Source: Neobacillus niacini (lineage in GTDB: Bacteria; Bacillota; Bacilli; Bacillales; Cytobacillaceae). From it: a stretch of 64,000 nucleotides of DNA. The DNA lies in NCBI RefSeq assembly GCF_019749295.1, contig NZ_JACWFG010000003.1:181800-245799 (forward strand), in the 5' to 3' direction. Positions within the stretch are counted from its first letter, which is position 1, and the number at the start of each line of letters is the position of its first letter. Of this stretch, positions 24,178 through 32,139 are shown piece after piece. Position numbers and translations under genes: made by a program. A model generated the notes under the pieces. That model was not told the DNA's origin. It worked only from the letters and a program-made list of their open reading frames with translations, and did not search any database.

Positions 24178-25728
24178 TTAAAGCGGGATATTACCATGTT
24201 TTTTGAACGGTCTCGATTCTTTTTTATTGCGAAGCATTTCTAATGCTTGGATAATTTTTATTCTTGTTTCACGCGGGTCAATGACATCATCAACCATCCC
24301 TCTGCTGGCAGCTACATATGGATTAGCAAACTTTTCTCGATATTCTTCTATCTTTTGCTGTCTTACTTGTTCAGGATTCTCACTATTTTGTATTTCTTTA
24401 GCAAAAATAATATTGGCAGCACCCTGAGGACCCATTACAGCAATTTCAGCATTTGGCCAAGCAAAGACTAAGTCTGCACCGATAGACTTGCTATTAAGCG
24501 CTACGTATGCCCCTCCGTATGCTTTTCTTGTAATCACTGTCAGTTTTGGTACTGTCGCTTCTGAATAAGCATATAGAATCTTAGCTCCATGGCGAATAAT
24601 GCCTCCATGCTCCTGTTTAACTCCTGGAAAGAACCCTGTTACATCTTCAAATGTAATAATCGGAATATTAAACGAATCACAAGTACGAATGAATCTTGCT
24701 GCCTTATCGGAAGAATCAATATCAAGTCCACCCGCCATTACTTTGGGCTGGTTACATACTAATCCGACAGTTTCACCTTTAATCCTCGCAAAACCAACGA
24801 CGATGTTTTTCGCAAAGTTTTTCTGTATTTCCATAAAAGAGTCTGCATCCGCAACTTGTTCAATTACCTTTCGGACATCATATGGACGGATAGCATCAAA
24901 AGGAATAACGTCTGTTAAGTCTGGCCGATAATCATTTTCCTCATCAACTTCTAGTCTTGGAGGTTTTTCTTCATTATTTTGCGGCAGATAGCTTAGCAGT
25001 CTACGAACCTCTTCTAAAACCTCCTGCTCAGATGCTGATTCAAAATGAGCATTTCCACTAATGCTATTATGAACATGGGCACCTCCAAGGTCCTCAGCAG
25101 AAATTTTCTCACCGGTCACGGTTTCAATTACTTTTGGACCAGTTATAAACATTTGACTGGTTTTTTCAACCATGAAAACGAAATCGGTAATGGCAGGTGA
25201 ATAAACTGCTCCACCGGCACAAGGTCCCATAATAACCGATATCTGCGGGATAACCCCAGAATAGATTGCATTCCGATAAAAGATGTGCCCGTATCCATCG
25301 AGTGAGACAACACCTTCTTGGATTCGGGCACCGCCAGAATCATTTAATCCCACAAATGGTGTACCGTTTTTAGCAGCTAAATCCATTACATTTGCAATCT
25401 TTTTGGCATGCATTTCCCCTAATGCACCGCCAAATACGGTAAAGTCTTGGGAAAATAAGTAGATTGGCCTGCCATTTACTTTTCCATAACCGGTAACAAC
25501 ACCATCTCCAGGTCCTTTCTGTTCATCAAGACCAAAATCATTTGTCCTGTGCTCTATAAATGGGCTCAATTCTACAAATGTTCCTTTATCAACTAAAAGG
25601 TCAATTCTTTCTCTTGCCGTAAGTTTTCCTTTTTCATGCTGTTTTTCAATTCTTTCATCCCCGCCTCCCAGTTCTACTTCGCGGCGCTTATCATATAATT
25701 CATTTATTTTTTCATAGATGTCTATCAT
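24178..25728 (-). CDS. yqjD: Acyl-CoA carboxylase carboxyltransferase (propionyl-CoA carboxylase beta-like), YqjD
   Basis: A 516-residue carboxyltransferase of the PccB type, which would transfer CO2 from carboxybiotin to propionyl-CoA, forming (S)-methylmalonyl-CoA. It has KLTARERIDLLVD near the N-terminus, GGARIQEGV, GPCAGGAVYSPA and, in the second crotonase-like half, DVTGFFPG and TRKAYGGAYVAL. The ATG at 25728 is set by a GGGTG site and the 7-bp gap from the epimerase gene; an upstream start would overlap it. No biotin carboxylase/BCCP partner is adjacent, so a partner must come from elsewhere (AccC/AccB at 60-62 kb is one possibility). Confidence 0.85.
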   Translation of the reverse strand: MIDIYEKINELYDKRREVELGGGDERIEKQHEKGKLTARERIDLLVDKGTFVELSPFIEHRTNDFGLDEQKGPGDGVVTGYGKVNGRPIYLFSQDFTVFGGALGEMHAKKIANVMDLAAKNGTPFVGLNDSGGARIQEGVVSLDGYGHIFYRNAIYSGVIPQISVIMGPCAGGAVYSPAITDFVFMVEKTSQMFITGPKVIETVTGEKISAEDLGGAHVHNSISGNAHFESASEQEVLEEVRRLLSYLPQNNEEKPPRLEVDEENDYRPDLTDVIPFDAIRPYDVRKVIEQVADADSFMEIQKNFAKNIVVGFARIKGETVGLVCNQPKVMAGGLDIDSSDKAARFIRTCDSFNIPIITFEDVTGFFPGVKQEHGGIIRHGAKILYAYSEATVPKLTVITRKAYGGAYVALNSKSIGADLVFAWPNAEIAVMGPQGAANIIFAKEIQNSENPEQVRQQKIEEYREKFANPYVAASRGMVDDVIDPRETRIKIIQALEMLRNKKESRPFKKHGNIPL

Positions 25729-25735
25729 TTCGCTT

Positions 25736-26140
25736 TCACCCTTTCTTCTCACATAGCTCGACCAAAACACCCGAGGCTGATTTAGGATGCATAAAAGCAA
25801 TATGTGCTCCTCCTGCACCAATCCTTGGTTCCTTATCGATCATGGTAATACCCTTTTCATTCATTTCTTGTATTCTCTCTTCAATAGAATCGACACCAAG
25901 TGCTACATGGTGGATACCTTCACCACGTTTTTCGATATATTTGGCAATTGTACTATCCTCTGAGGTTGGTTCTAGGAGCTCTAGTTTCGTTTCTCCAGCC
26001 TTCAGAAACGCAACTTTAACCTTTTGACTTTTAACCTCCTCAATCCCTAGTAAAGGTAAATTAAGTACCTCTGTATAAAAGGGAAGTGTCATCTCAAGTG
26101 ATCGAACAGCGATTCCAATGTGGTCCACTTTTTTTATCAT
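25736..26140 (-). CDS. mce: Methylmalonyl-CoA epimerase
   Basis: A 134-residue glyoxalase/VOC-fold protein. It opens KKVDHIGIAVRSLE (metal His about residue 7), has GEGIHHVALGV in the second module and the C-terminal PKSASGVLVELCE with the Glu ligand. It interconverts S- and R-methylmalonyl-CoA between the carboxyltransferase and the mutase. The start at 26140 follows GAGGGG. It is co-transcribed with yqjD. In B. subtilis the gene here is yqjC. Confidence 0.88.
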   Translation of the reverse strand: MIKKVDHIGIAVRSLEMTLPFYTEVLNLPLLGIEEVKSQKVKVAFLKAGETKLELLEPTSEDSTIAKYIEKRGEGIHHVALGVDSIEERIQEMNEKGITMIDKEPRIGAGGAHIAFMHPKSASGVLVELCEKKG

Positions 26141-26301
26141 GCTTACCCCTCTGTTTTCAAAATTATAATTGTTTCGACAATTATCATATTCGCTAAAAAA
26201 TTCATAATTCCTTCCCAAATTGAGATGTTGTTCCATTGTTCAAATGGGCTTTTCCCTGTAAAATAGAAATAAAGCTATTTAATATAAAGGGGGAACCCAC
26301 T

Positions 26302-26397
26302 TTGAATAAGAAGAGAACAAGAAAAATAATTGTATATTTAATGCTTTTCGCTATGTTAGCCTCAACTCTATTAATTGGGATTGCTCAATTTATTTAA
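26302..26397 (+). CDS. prli42: Prli42-like stressosome-anchoring mini-protein
   Basis: A 31-residue peptide MNKKRTRKIIVYLMLFAML plus ASTLLIGIAQFI. A short basic N-terminus is followed by one membrane helix. This is the pattern of Prli42, the membrane peptide that tethers the stressosome in Listeria and has relatives across Bacilli. The start is TTG at 26302 with AAAGGGGG 9 nt before it, and a strong terminator follows. Too short for confident homology by eye, but length, charge and hydrophobic pattern fit. Confidence 0.75.
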   Translation: MNKKRTRKIIVYLMLFAMLASTLLIGIAQFI

Positions 26398-26411
26398 TCA
26401 AAAAAATAGAC

Positions 26412-26440
26412 AAGGGACTGTTCGATGAACAGTCCCTTTT
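26412..26440. terminator. Terminator between prli42 and yqjB
   Basis: AAGGGACTGTTC/GAACAGTCCCTT, a perfect 12-bp stem with GAT loop, followed by TTTT on the plus strand; convergent location. Confidence 0.88.
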
Positions 26441-26444
26441 ACCT

Positions 26445-26957
26445 TTATTGAATCGCACCAAATTCTTTTCCGAGCTCTTCAAATGACTTACTCGTTGAAG
26501 TAACTAATATTTTTGTGCCTAATGGAATTAGGGGGTACAAAGAGGAAATTACTTCATTCTGCGTACGGATGCAGCCTTGTGAAACATATCTGCCGATGGA
26601 AGCAGGCTGATTGGTTCCATGAATTCCATAAATCCGTCCATCTGTCCCCTCTGCATCAAAGCCAATCCACCTTGATCCAAGTGGATTATTAGGGTCACCT
26701 CCGGGAATATCCTTACGGCGATAGTACGGATCTTTAGCTTTTACCGTTATTGTAAATAAACCTTCTGGTGTTAACTCTTTGGTCTTACCTGTACCAATAC
26801 TCACAACAGTTTGGACCTTATTTTCATCAATTAAGGCTAACTCATTTGTAGACTTATTGACGATAACAAAAGGGTCACCTGGGAGAGGATTTGGACCTAA
26901 CGGCCAAAGAGGTGAAATAAAAAAAGCAAACAGGATTGGCGATAGTATCTTTATCAT
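26445..26957 (-). CDS. yqjB: L,D-transpeptidase YqjB
   Basis: A 170-residue YkuD-domain protein. A hydrophobic N-terminus (signal or anchor, about 5-20) precedes the domain. The catalytic region has GIHGTNQPASIGR followed by SQGCIRTQN, i.e. the HG...S-x-GC-x-R motif with the nucleophile cysteine. It would cross-link or modify peptidoglycan outside the membrane. The ATG at 26957 has AGGTGG 5 nt upstream; a GTG overlapping that site is the alternative. Confidence 0.88.
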   Translation of the reverse strand: MIKILSPILFAFFISPLWPLGPNPLPGDPFVIVNKSTNELALIDENKVQTVVSIGTGKTKELTPEGLFTITVKAKDPYYRRKDIPGGDPNNPLGSRWIGFDAEGTDGRIYGIHGTNQPASIGRYVSQGCIRTQNEVISSLYPLIPLGTKILVTSTSKSFEELGKEFGAIQ

Positions 26958-26980
26958 GTAATCCACCTGCCATTTTTTCC

Positions 26981-27964
26981 TTAGTTTGCTTCAATTTTCT
27001 TCGGCTTATTCCATTTTGATGTTTTAAAGGAGCTTTTAATGATTAAATATTCATTCATTTCTTTCACTAATTGAAGCAATGCAGCACGTACCTCAAATTC
27101 CTCTCGTGTTTTCGGAAGCTCCATTTCCTCAAATTCTTTTTTCATCTCTTTTAATTTTTCTAGATAAATATAAGCAGTATTTCCTGGTTGTATATTTCCA
27201 GATAATTCTTTGAGAAACTGTGCAATCATTTTCCCCTGTGGTAACGTCACTGTGAGTGAAGTAACAATTGGTAAAACTCTTTCAATAACCTCAAATTGCT
27301 TTTCTCTCATTTTAAAATAATGAAAGTAATCATTTTCATCTCTTAAAAAGTGGTTTTCTACATCTCGGAAGGCGTAGGATTTGGCTTCTTCCAGCAACTT
27401 TGCTGTTTCCGTTATTTCTTTTCCAGACCAATCACTTTCCCCTGTTCTTAAGAATTTGACCATCTCACAAAAAATCACTTTAAAATTTTCCTCTAATTTT
27501 AATTGGTATTGATTTAATCTATTATCAGCACTTGGCATATAGAGATTAATAATAAGCGCTACTCCAATTCCAATAATAATAACACCAAGCTCATTTAGAA
27601 AAAGACCTATAGATAAGTTGTCAGCCATATAGATATGTAAAATTATGACACTGCTCGTAACAATTCCATCATTAGCTTTAAACATGACAACAGTCGGAAT
27701 AAAGAATAATAGCATAATACCAATTACAATGGGATGGTATGCGATTACTTCAAAAAATAAACTTGAAAATGCCATGGCTAAAACACAAGCCAGAAATCGG
27801 TCCCAAGAAGCACGTACCGATTTTCTTTTCGTAACCTTGATACATAAAATGGTTAAGATTCCCGCAGAGGCAAAGTTGTCTAAACCAAACTTCTGTGCAA
27901 TCAAGATAGAGATAGCTGTTCCTAATGCGGTTTTTATCGTCCGATACCCAATTCGATATTTCAT
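26981..27964 (-). CDS. yqjA: Aromatic acid exporter family membrane protein YqjA
   Basis: A 327-residue protein with a FUSC/ArAE-type membrane domain of about six helices in the first 150 residues (TIKTALGTAISILIAQKFGL; IVIGIMLLFFIPTVVMF; ELGVIIIGIGVALIINLYMP). A cytosolic helical C-terminal domain of about 170 residues follows (ArAE_1_C). The transported substrate is unknown. It lies between yqjB and artR, as in B. subtilis. Confidence 0.85.
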   Translation of the reverse strand: MKYRIGYRTIKTALGTAISILIAQKFGLDNFASAGILTILCIKVTKRKSVRASWDRFLACVLAMAFSSLFFEVIAYHPIVIGIMLLFFIPTVVMFKANDGIVTSSVIILHIYMADNLSIGLFLNELGVIIIGIGVALIINLYMPSADNRLNQYQLKLEENFKVIFCEMVKFLRTGESDWSGKEITETAKLLEEAKSYAFRDVENHFLRDENDYFHYFKMREKQFEVIERVLPIVTSLTVTLPQGKMIAQFLKELSGNIQPGNTAYIYLEKLKEMKKEFEEMELPKTREEFEVRAALLQLVKEMNEYLIIKSSFKTSKWNKPKKIEAN

Positions 27965-27981
27965 AGCATTCTCCTCAAAAT

Positions 27982-28008
27982 AAAAAAGATGATCATAAAG
28001 ACCATCTT
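27982..28008 (-). terminator. Terminator after artR
   Basis: On the minus strand GATGGTC-TTTAT-GATCATC (one G-U pair) followed by TTTTTTATTTT. Confidence 0.7.
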
Positions 28009-28021
28009 TAGCTTATCCTTA

Positions 28022-28744
28022 TTAGAGCATTTTTTGCAAGAAATCTTGTGCCCGCTTGCTCTTCGGGTTCGTAAAAAATTCATGAGGTTTGGCGTCTTCT
28101 ACAAGTACTCCTCCATCTAGGAACAGCACACGGTCAGCCACTTCCCGGGCAAAGCCCATTTCGTGGGTCACAATTGCCATCGTCATCCCTGTATGAGCAA
28201 GGGATTTCATTACTTCAAGTACTTCTTTCACCATTTCTGGATCAAGTGCCGACGTAGGTTCATCAAACAGCATAACTTCCGGCTCCATTGCCAGAGCTCT
28301 TGCAATTGCCACACGCTGCTTTTGCCCGCCTGATAATCTTGTCGGATATTCGTTTGCTTTTTCTGCTAAACCCACTTTTTCTAACAAATCATAAGCAACC
28401 TGTTCTGCTTCAGCTTTTGTCAATCCTTTTACCTTTATCGGTGCATAAGTAAGATTCTGCAATACGGTTTTATGCGGGAATAAATGAAAGTGTTGAAAAA
28501 CCATTCCAACGTTTTGCCGTACCTTCATGATATTTGTCTTCTTATCAGTAACATCCTGATCACCTACAAATATTCTTCCACTAGTTGGATTTTCTAGGAG
28601 GTTCATGCAACGCAGGAAAGTCGACTTTCCTGATCCTGATGGTCCAATAATTGCTACCACTTCACCAGCTTCGATTGTTGTAGATATTCCCTTTAATACT
28701 TCGAGTCTTCCATAATTTTTGTGCAAATCCTCTACCTTAATCAC
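28022..28744 (-). CDS. artR: Arginine ABC transporter, ATP-binding protein
   Basis: A 240-residue polar amino acid ABC ATPase. Walker A is GPSGSGKST (about 34-42), the signature [16 protein letters not shown] (about 136-151), Walker [15 protein letters not shown], and the switch His in VTHEMGFA. It overlaps artQ by 8 bp and ends an operon artP-artQ-artR (yqiXYZ in B. subtilis). Assignment to arginine rests on synteny and the ARG-box-like sites upstream. Confidence 0.9.
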   Translation of the reverse strand: MIKVEDLHKNYGRLEVLKGISTTIEAGEVVAIIGPSGSGKSTFLRCMNLLENPTSGRIFVGDQDVTDKKTNIMKVRQNVGMVFQHFHLFPHKTVLQNLTYAPIKVKGLTKAEAEQVAYDLLEKVGLAEKANEYPTRLSGGQKQRVAIARALAMEPEVMLFDEPTSALDPEMVKEVLEVMKSLAHTGMTMAIVTHEMGFAREVADRVLFLDGGVLVEDAKPHEFFTNPKSKRAQDFLQKML

Positions 28745-29396
28745 TGCGTCTCATTCTCCTTTCAACCGCTTTACCTAGGAAGGTCAAAGCTACGACCATT
28801 AAGTAGTAGATCAGCCCCGCAATCAATAATGGCTCGAAGAACGAATAGTTTTCAGCCCCTACTTGATAAGACCTGCGCATAATGTCCATTACTCCAATTG
28901 TGGTGACAATCGCAGATTCCTTTGTCAGCGTAATAAATTCGTTCATTAAAGCAGGAAGGATATTTTTAAGAGCTTGCGGCAGAATAATATCCCACATCAT
29001 TTTTGTGTAAGGTACACCCAGTGCCATTGCAGCTTCCTGCTGGCCTTTGTCAATCGCCTGAATCCCCGCTCTGATAATTTCTGATATGTACGCACCAGAA
29101 TTTAGAGCAAAGGAAAGAATCGCTGCTGTGTAAGGCTCAATTTGATAACCAAGTAATTGTGGTGAACCATAATAGATTAACATAAGTTGTAAAACTAATG
29201 GCGTACCACGAAAAATTGACGTATACGCGTCCGCAAACCAGCCAAGAAATTTGAATTTGCTAATCTTAAACAATGAAAGAATAATACCTAAAGCAAATCC
29301 TAAGATACCAGCCAAAATGACAATCTTAAGTGTAACAAGTATTCCCTCTAAAATGTATGGCATTGAAGGAATGAATTGTGCAAAATCTAAGTTCAT
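28737..29396 (-). CDS. artQ: Arginine ABC transporter, permease
   Basis: A 219-residue HisMQ-type permease with about five membrane helices. The EAA loop that docks the ATPase is [26 protein letters not shown] (about 137-162). It forms a homodimer in this family. It overlaps artR by 8 bp and follows artP after a gap containing a 13-bp hairpin. Confidence 0.9.
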   Translation of the reverse strand: MNLDFAQFIPSMPYILEGILVTLKIVILAGILGFALGIILSLFKISKFKFLGWFADAYTSIFRGTPLVLQLMLIYYGSPQLLGYQIEPYTAAILSFALNSGAYISEIIRAGIQAIDKGQQEAAMALGVPYTKMMWDIILPQALKNILPALMNEFITLTKESAIVTTIGVMDIMRRSYQVGAENYSFFEPLLIAGLIYYLMVVALTFLGKAVERRMRRSD

Positions 29397-29430
29397 TCAT
29401 GTGCCGTCCTCTCTATGTAATGAAATTAGT

Positions 29431-29460
29431 AAGACGTTCAGAAGACTTTCTGAACGTCTT
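29431..29460 (-). promoter_or_regulatory. Intercistronic hairpin between artP and artQ
   Basis: A perfect 13-bp stem AAGACGTTCAGAA/TTCTGAACGTCTT with a 4-nt loop and no T-run. It begins 10 bases after the artP stop. By analogy with malE-malF and other binding-protein operons it probably stabilises the artP message or partially stops transcription, giving an excess of binding protein. Confidence 0.7.
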
Positions 29461-29470
29461 GGTTGTAGAA

Positions 29471-30247
29471 TTAGTTTTCCCCACCAAACCATTTAACAAT
29501 CAATTCTTGTAGTTCGCCATTATCTTTCATTTTTTGAAGCTCTTTGTTAAATTTATCTGTTAGTTCGCTATCCTTTGGAAATGCAATCGCTGATCCTGCT
29601 TCTTCTGGGTCATCGCTAACTGTGAAGCTTGATAAATCAGCTTCTTTATCAAGGTACCCTTTAGCCACTGTGTCTTCAATAATGACTGCGTCAAAACGGC
29701 CGGCTTTCAATTCTTGAATAAGCTCTGGGATACGGTTACGATTTTCTACTTTTATCGCTACAGTTTCATTAATTTCATCTGCTTTACCTTCTTGAATAGA
29801 ACCTAATTGCACGCCAACTGTTTTACCTTCTAAATCCTCTACTGTTGCAATTCCACTGTCTTTTTTAGAGATAACCATGTGTTGTGCTGTGTAGTAGATA
29901 TCACTAAAATCAACGTTTTTCTTTCTTTTTTCTGTAGGTGTCATTCCCGCTAATACAAAGTCAGCTTGTCCAGATTTAAGTGACTGAACCAAACCGCCAA
30001 AATCCATGTCTTTTACTTCAACTTTATAACCAAGTTTTCCGGCAATTGCCTTTGCTAAATCAACATCAAAACCAATAATTTCATCACTTTTATCTGATTC
30101 AATATATTCAAACGGCGCATAATCGGCAGAGGTTGCCATCACTAATGTCTTTTTTTCACCTGCATTAGCATCCTTTGTTTCGCCGCACCCTGCAAGTAAT
30201 CCTGCTGCTAGAATCATTATTAAGAATAAACCAATTACCTTTTTCAT
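29471..30247 (-). CDS. artP: Arginine ABC transporter, substrate-binding lipoprotein
   Basis: A 258-residue periplasmic-binding-like lipoprotein. The signal peptide ends in the lipobox LLAGC (Cys about 21). The amino-acid-binding SBP_bac_3 domain follows, with the family motif IIGFDVDLAKAIA. It would be lipid-anchored outside the membrane and deliver arginine or related cationic amino acids to ArtQ/ArtR. The start has AGGAGG. A perfect CodY palindrome lies 16 bp upstream of the start, and ARG-box-like sites farther up. Confidence 0.9.
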   Translation of the reverse strand: MKKVIGLFLIMILAAGLLAGCGETKDANAGEKKTLVMATSADYAPFEYIESDKSDEIIGFDVDLAKAIAGKLGYKVEVKDMDFGGLVQSLKSGQADFVLAGMTPTEKRKKNVDFSDIYYTAQHMVISKKDSGIATVEDLEGKTVGVQLGSIQEGKADEINETVAIKVENRNRIPELIQELKAGRFDAVIIEDTVAKGYLDKEADLSSFTVSDDPEEAGSAIAFPKDSELTDKFNKELQKMKDNGELQELIVKWFGGEN

Positions 30248-30262
30248 TTGTTTTCCTCCTAT

Positions 30263-30277
30263 AATTTTCTGAAAATT
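30263..30277. promoter_or_regulatory. CodY operator before artP
   Basis: AATTTTCTGAAAATT is identical to the CodY consensus AATTTTCWGAAAATT over all 15 positions. It lies between the promoter region and the ribosome binding site of artP, a roadblock position. CodY would repress artPQR when branched-chain amino acids and GTP are plentiful. Confidence 0.75.
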
Positions 30278-30323
30278 AAAATTTAATTTTAGTATCGCTT
30301 TTTACTAACTTAGTAGAGTTAAA

Positions 30324-30379
30324 GTTTAATATTTATGCAACGTAATGAATTTTAACACAGCCTTAAATAATTATGCAAG
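30324..30379. promoter_or_regulatory. Two ARG-box-like sites upstream of artP
   Basis: CTTAAATAATTATGCAAG (30362-30379) matches the B. subtilis AhrC/ArgR box CATGAATAAAAATKCAAK at 14 of 18 positions. GTTTAATATTTATGCAAC (30324-30341) matches at 11. The first carries TTGCAT on the minus strand that could be the artP -35, with TTAAAA 17 bp further. The region is AT-rich; the weaker site may be chance. Confidence 0.45.
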
Positions 30380-30416
30380 TATATTTATAAAAATTATTAT
30401 TACTTTTTTGAAATAC

Positions 30417-30454
30417 AAAAAGAGCTAATCCCTGTTAAGGAGATTAGCTCTTTT
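30417..30454 (-). terminator. Terminator after brxB
   Basis: A perfect 13-bp stem AAAAGAGCTAATC/GATTAGCTCTTTT with T/A runs; lies 10 bases past the brxB stop. Confidence 0.88.
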
Positions 30455-30463
30455 GACTATGAT

Positions 30464-30901
30464 TTATAGTTCTTCGCAGTTTTCTTCAAATTCTTTTTGC
30501 AGTCTTGCTACGACTGTTGCTGGATCGTAGCCTTCTATTTGGTGTCTTTCGATCATCGAAATGATTTTTCCGTCTTTCAATAAAGCGAAGGACGGTGAGG
30601 AAGGCGGATAACCTGTAAAATAGCTGCGTGCTTTTTCTGTTGCTTCTTTATCCTGTCCGGCAAAAACCGTAACAAGCTGGTCAGGACGTTTATCATAATG
30701 AAGGGCATGAGCTGCTGCAGGACGTGCAATACCGCCCGCACAGCCACATACAGAATTGATCATCACTAAGGTTGTACCTTTTTGTTCAAGCGCTCCTTCA
30801 ACCTCTTCAGGTGTTCTTAGTTCTTTATATCCAGCTGCTGCGATTTCTTTACGTGCTTGTGTCACAACATCATTCATGAAAAAATTGAAATCCATGCTCA
30901 T
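30464..30901 (-). CDS. brxB: Bacilliredoxin BrxB (YqiW)
   Basis: A 145-residue thioredoxin-like protein of the YphP/YqiW family that removes bacillithiol from S-bacillithiolated proteins. The active-site motif is CGC (C52 and C54) in [14 protein letters not shown]. The ATG at 30901 is 8 nt after GGAG and gives exactly the usual family length; a GTG 9 bp upstream is too close to that site. It lies between meaB and artP as yqiW lies near yqiXYZ in B. subtilis. Confidence 0.9.
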   Translation of the reverse strand: MSMDFNFFMNDVVTQARKEIAAAGYKELRTPEEVEGALEQKGTTLVMINSVCGCAGGIARPAAAHALHYDKRPDQLVTVFAGQDKEATEKARSYFTGYPPSSPSFALLKDGKIISMIERHQIEGYDPATVVARLQKEFEENCEEL

Positions 30902-30985
30902 ACTTTTCACTCCTAATTTATGTCGATATAACTACATGATAACAGTAAAAATGTGTTTCTTTCAAATAAATAGGAACTTTTTTAT

Positions 30986-31013
30986 GAAAAAGACTGTCAA
31001 TAAATTGACAGTC
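30986..31013 (-). terminator. Terminator after meaB
   Basis: On the minus strand GACTGTCAA-TTTA-TTGACAGTC followed by TTTTTC. The stem includes part of the meaB stop codon. Confidence 0.85.
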
Positions 31014-32139
31014 ACAACTTTTGACCTGAAAGGAATGTATTAAAGAGTATATCTACAGCACTTGCTGCCGTTTTCTTTCCGGCCATTACTTCATTTTCTA
31101 ATTGAGGTAATTTGAGTTTAATTTCGGGATGGTGAAAAAAGCTATAGTGCAGCTGGTCGGTAATGAGAGAATAAATCCAATCACGCTGCTGTCCTTTTCG
31201 TCTTTCCGCAAACACTCCTGAGGACTTTCCTTTCTCCTCAAAATCCTTAATAACACCCCAAACCTCTTTAATACCCTCCCCTGTTAAAGAGGAGCACGTA
31301 TAAGCCTTGGACGCCCATCCCTTAGTGGCAGGCTGAAGAAAGTGAAGGATACGGCTATACTCTTTTCTAGTCTGCTCCGCCTTCTCTTTATTAGAGCCAT
31401 CTGCTTTATGAACAAGGACGGCATCGGCCAGCTCCATGATTCCTTTTTTCATTCCCTGTAATTCATCACCAGCACCAGTCAGGACGAGAAGCATGAAAAA
31501 GTCCACCATGTCTCTTATTATCACTTCGCTTTGACCCACACCCACTGTTTCAATAAGGATCACATTAAATCCAGCAGCTTCGCAAATCAACATCGCTTCT
31601 CTCGTTTTTCGATGGACACCACCCAGCTTACCTGCAGTTGGTGATGGGCGGATAAAAGCCCTTGGATTCCGGGACAGTTTCTCCATCCTGGTTTTATCAC
31701 CAAGAATACTCCCCCCGCTTAAACTTGAGCTTGGATCAATAGCAAGAACAGCGACCGAAAGACCAAGGTCACAAAGAAAGGTACCGAATGCTTCAATAAA
31801 GGTACTTTTCCCGGCACCAGGCACACCAGTAATTCCGATTCGAATTGATTTTCCACTGTGAGACTGGAGCTTTTGCAGGAGCTCCTGTGCCTTGTGGAAA
31901 TGCTGTTCAGCATTACTTTCGACCAAGGTAATGGCACGGGCTAACTGTCCTCTATTCCCTGACAGTACACCGTCAACTAACTCTTCAACAGAAGGGTCCT
32001 TTGATTCACGTTTTCGATAAACAATGTTTTTTTCGATGACTATAGACTGGCCTTCCTGCTCTTCCCCTTTTTTGATTAATGTTGAAAATTTCTCAGGTTC
32101 ATTTGGGTCGCTCCATTCCGGCTTCCTATCCTCAGACAT
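31012..32139 (-). CDS. meaB: Methylmalonyl-CoA mutase-associated GTPase MeaB
   Basis: A 375-residue G3E-family P-loop GTPase that loads and protects the B12 cofactor of methylmalonyl-CoA mutase. The P-loop is GVPGAGKST, Switch/Walker B IDPSSSLSGGSILGD and ETVGVGQSE, base-specificity NKAD is represented by VHKADG. Its ATG directly follows the mutB stop codon, so the two are translationally coupled. The N-terminal 60 residues are charged and less conserved. Confidence 0.92.
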   Translation of the reverse strand: MSEDRKPEWSDPNEPEKFSTLIKKGEEQEGQSIVIEKNIVYRKRESKDPSVEELVDGVLSGNRGQLARAITLVESNAEQHFHKAQELLQKLQSHSGKSIRIGITGVPGAGKSTFIEAFGTFLCDLGLSVAVLAIDPSSSLSGGSILGDKTRMEKLSRNPRAFIRPSPTAGKLGGVHRKTREAMLICEAAGFNVILIETVGVGQSEVIIRDMVDFFMLLVLTGAGDELQGMKKGIMELADAVLVHKADGSNKEKAEQTRKEYSRILHFLQPATKGWASKAYTCSSLTGEGIKEVWGVIKDFEEKGKSSGVFAERRKGQQRDWIYSLITDQLHYSFFHHPEIKLKLPQLENEVMAGKKTAASAVDILFNTFLSGQKL

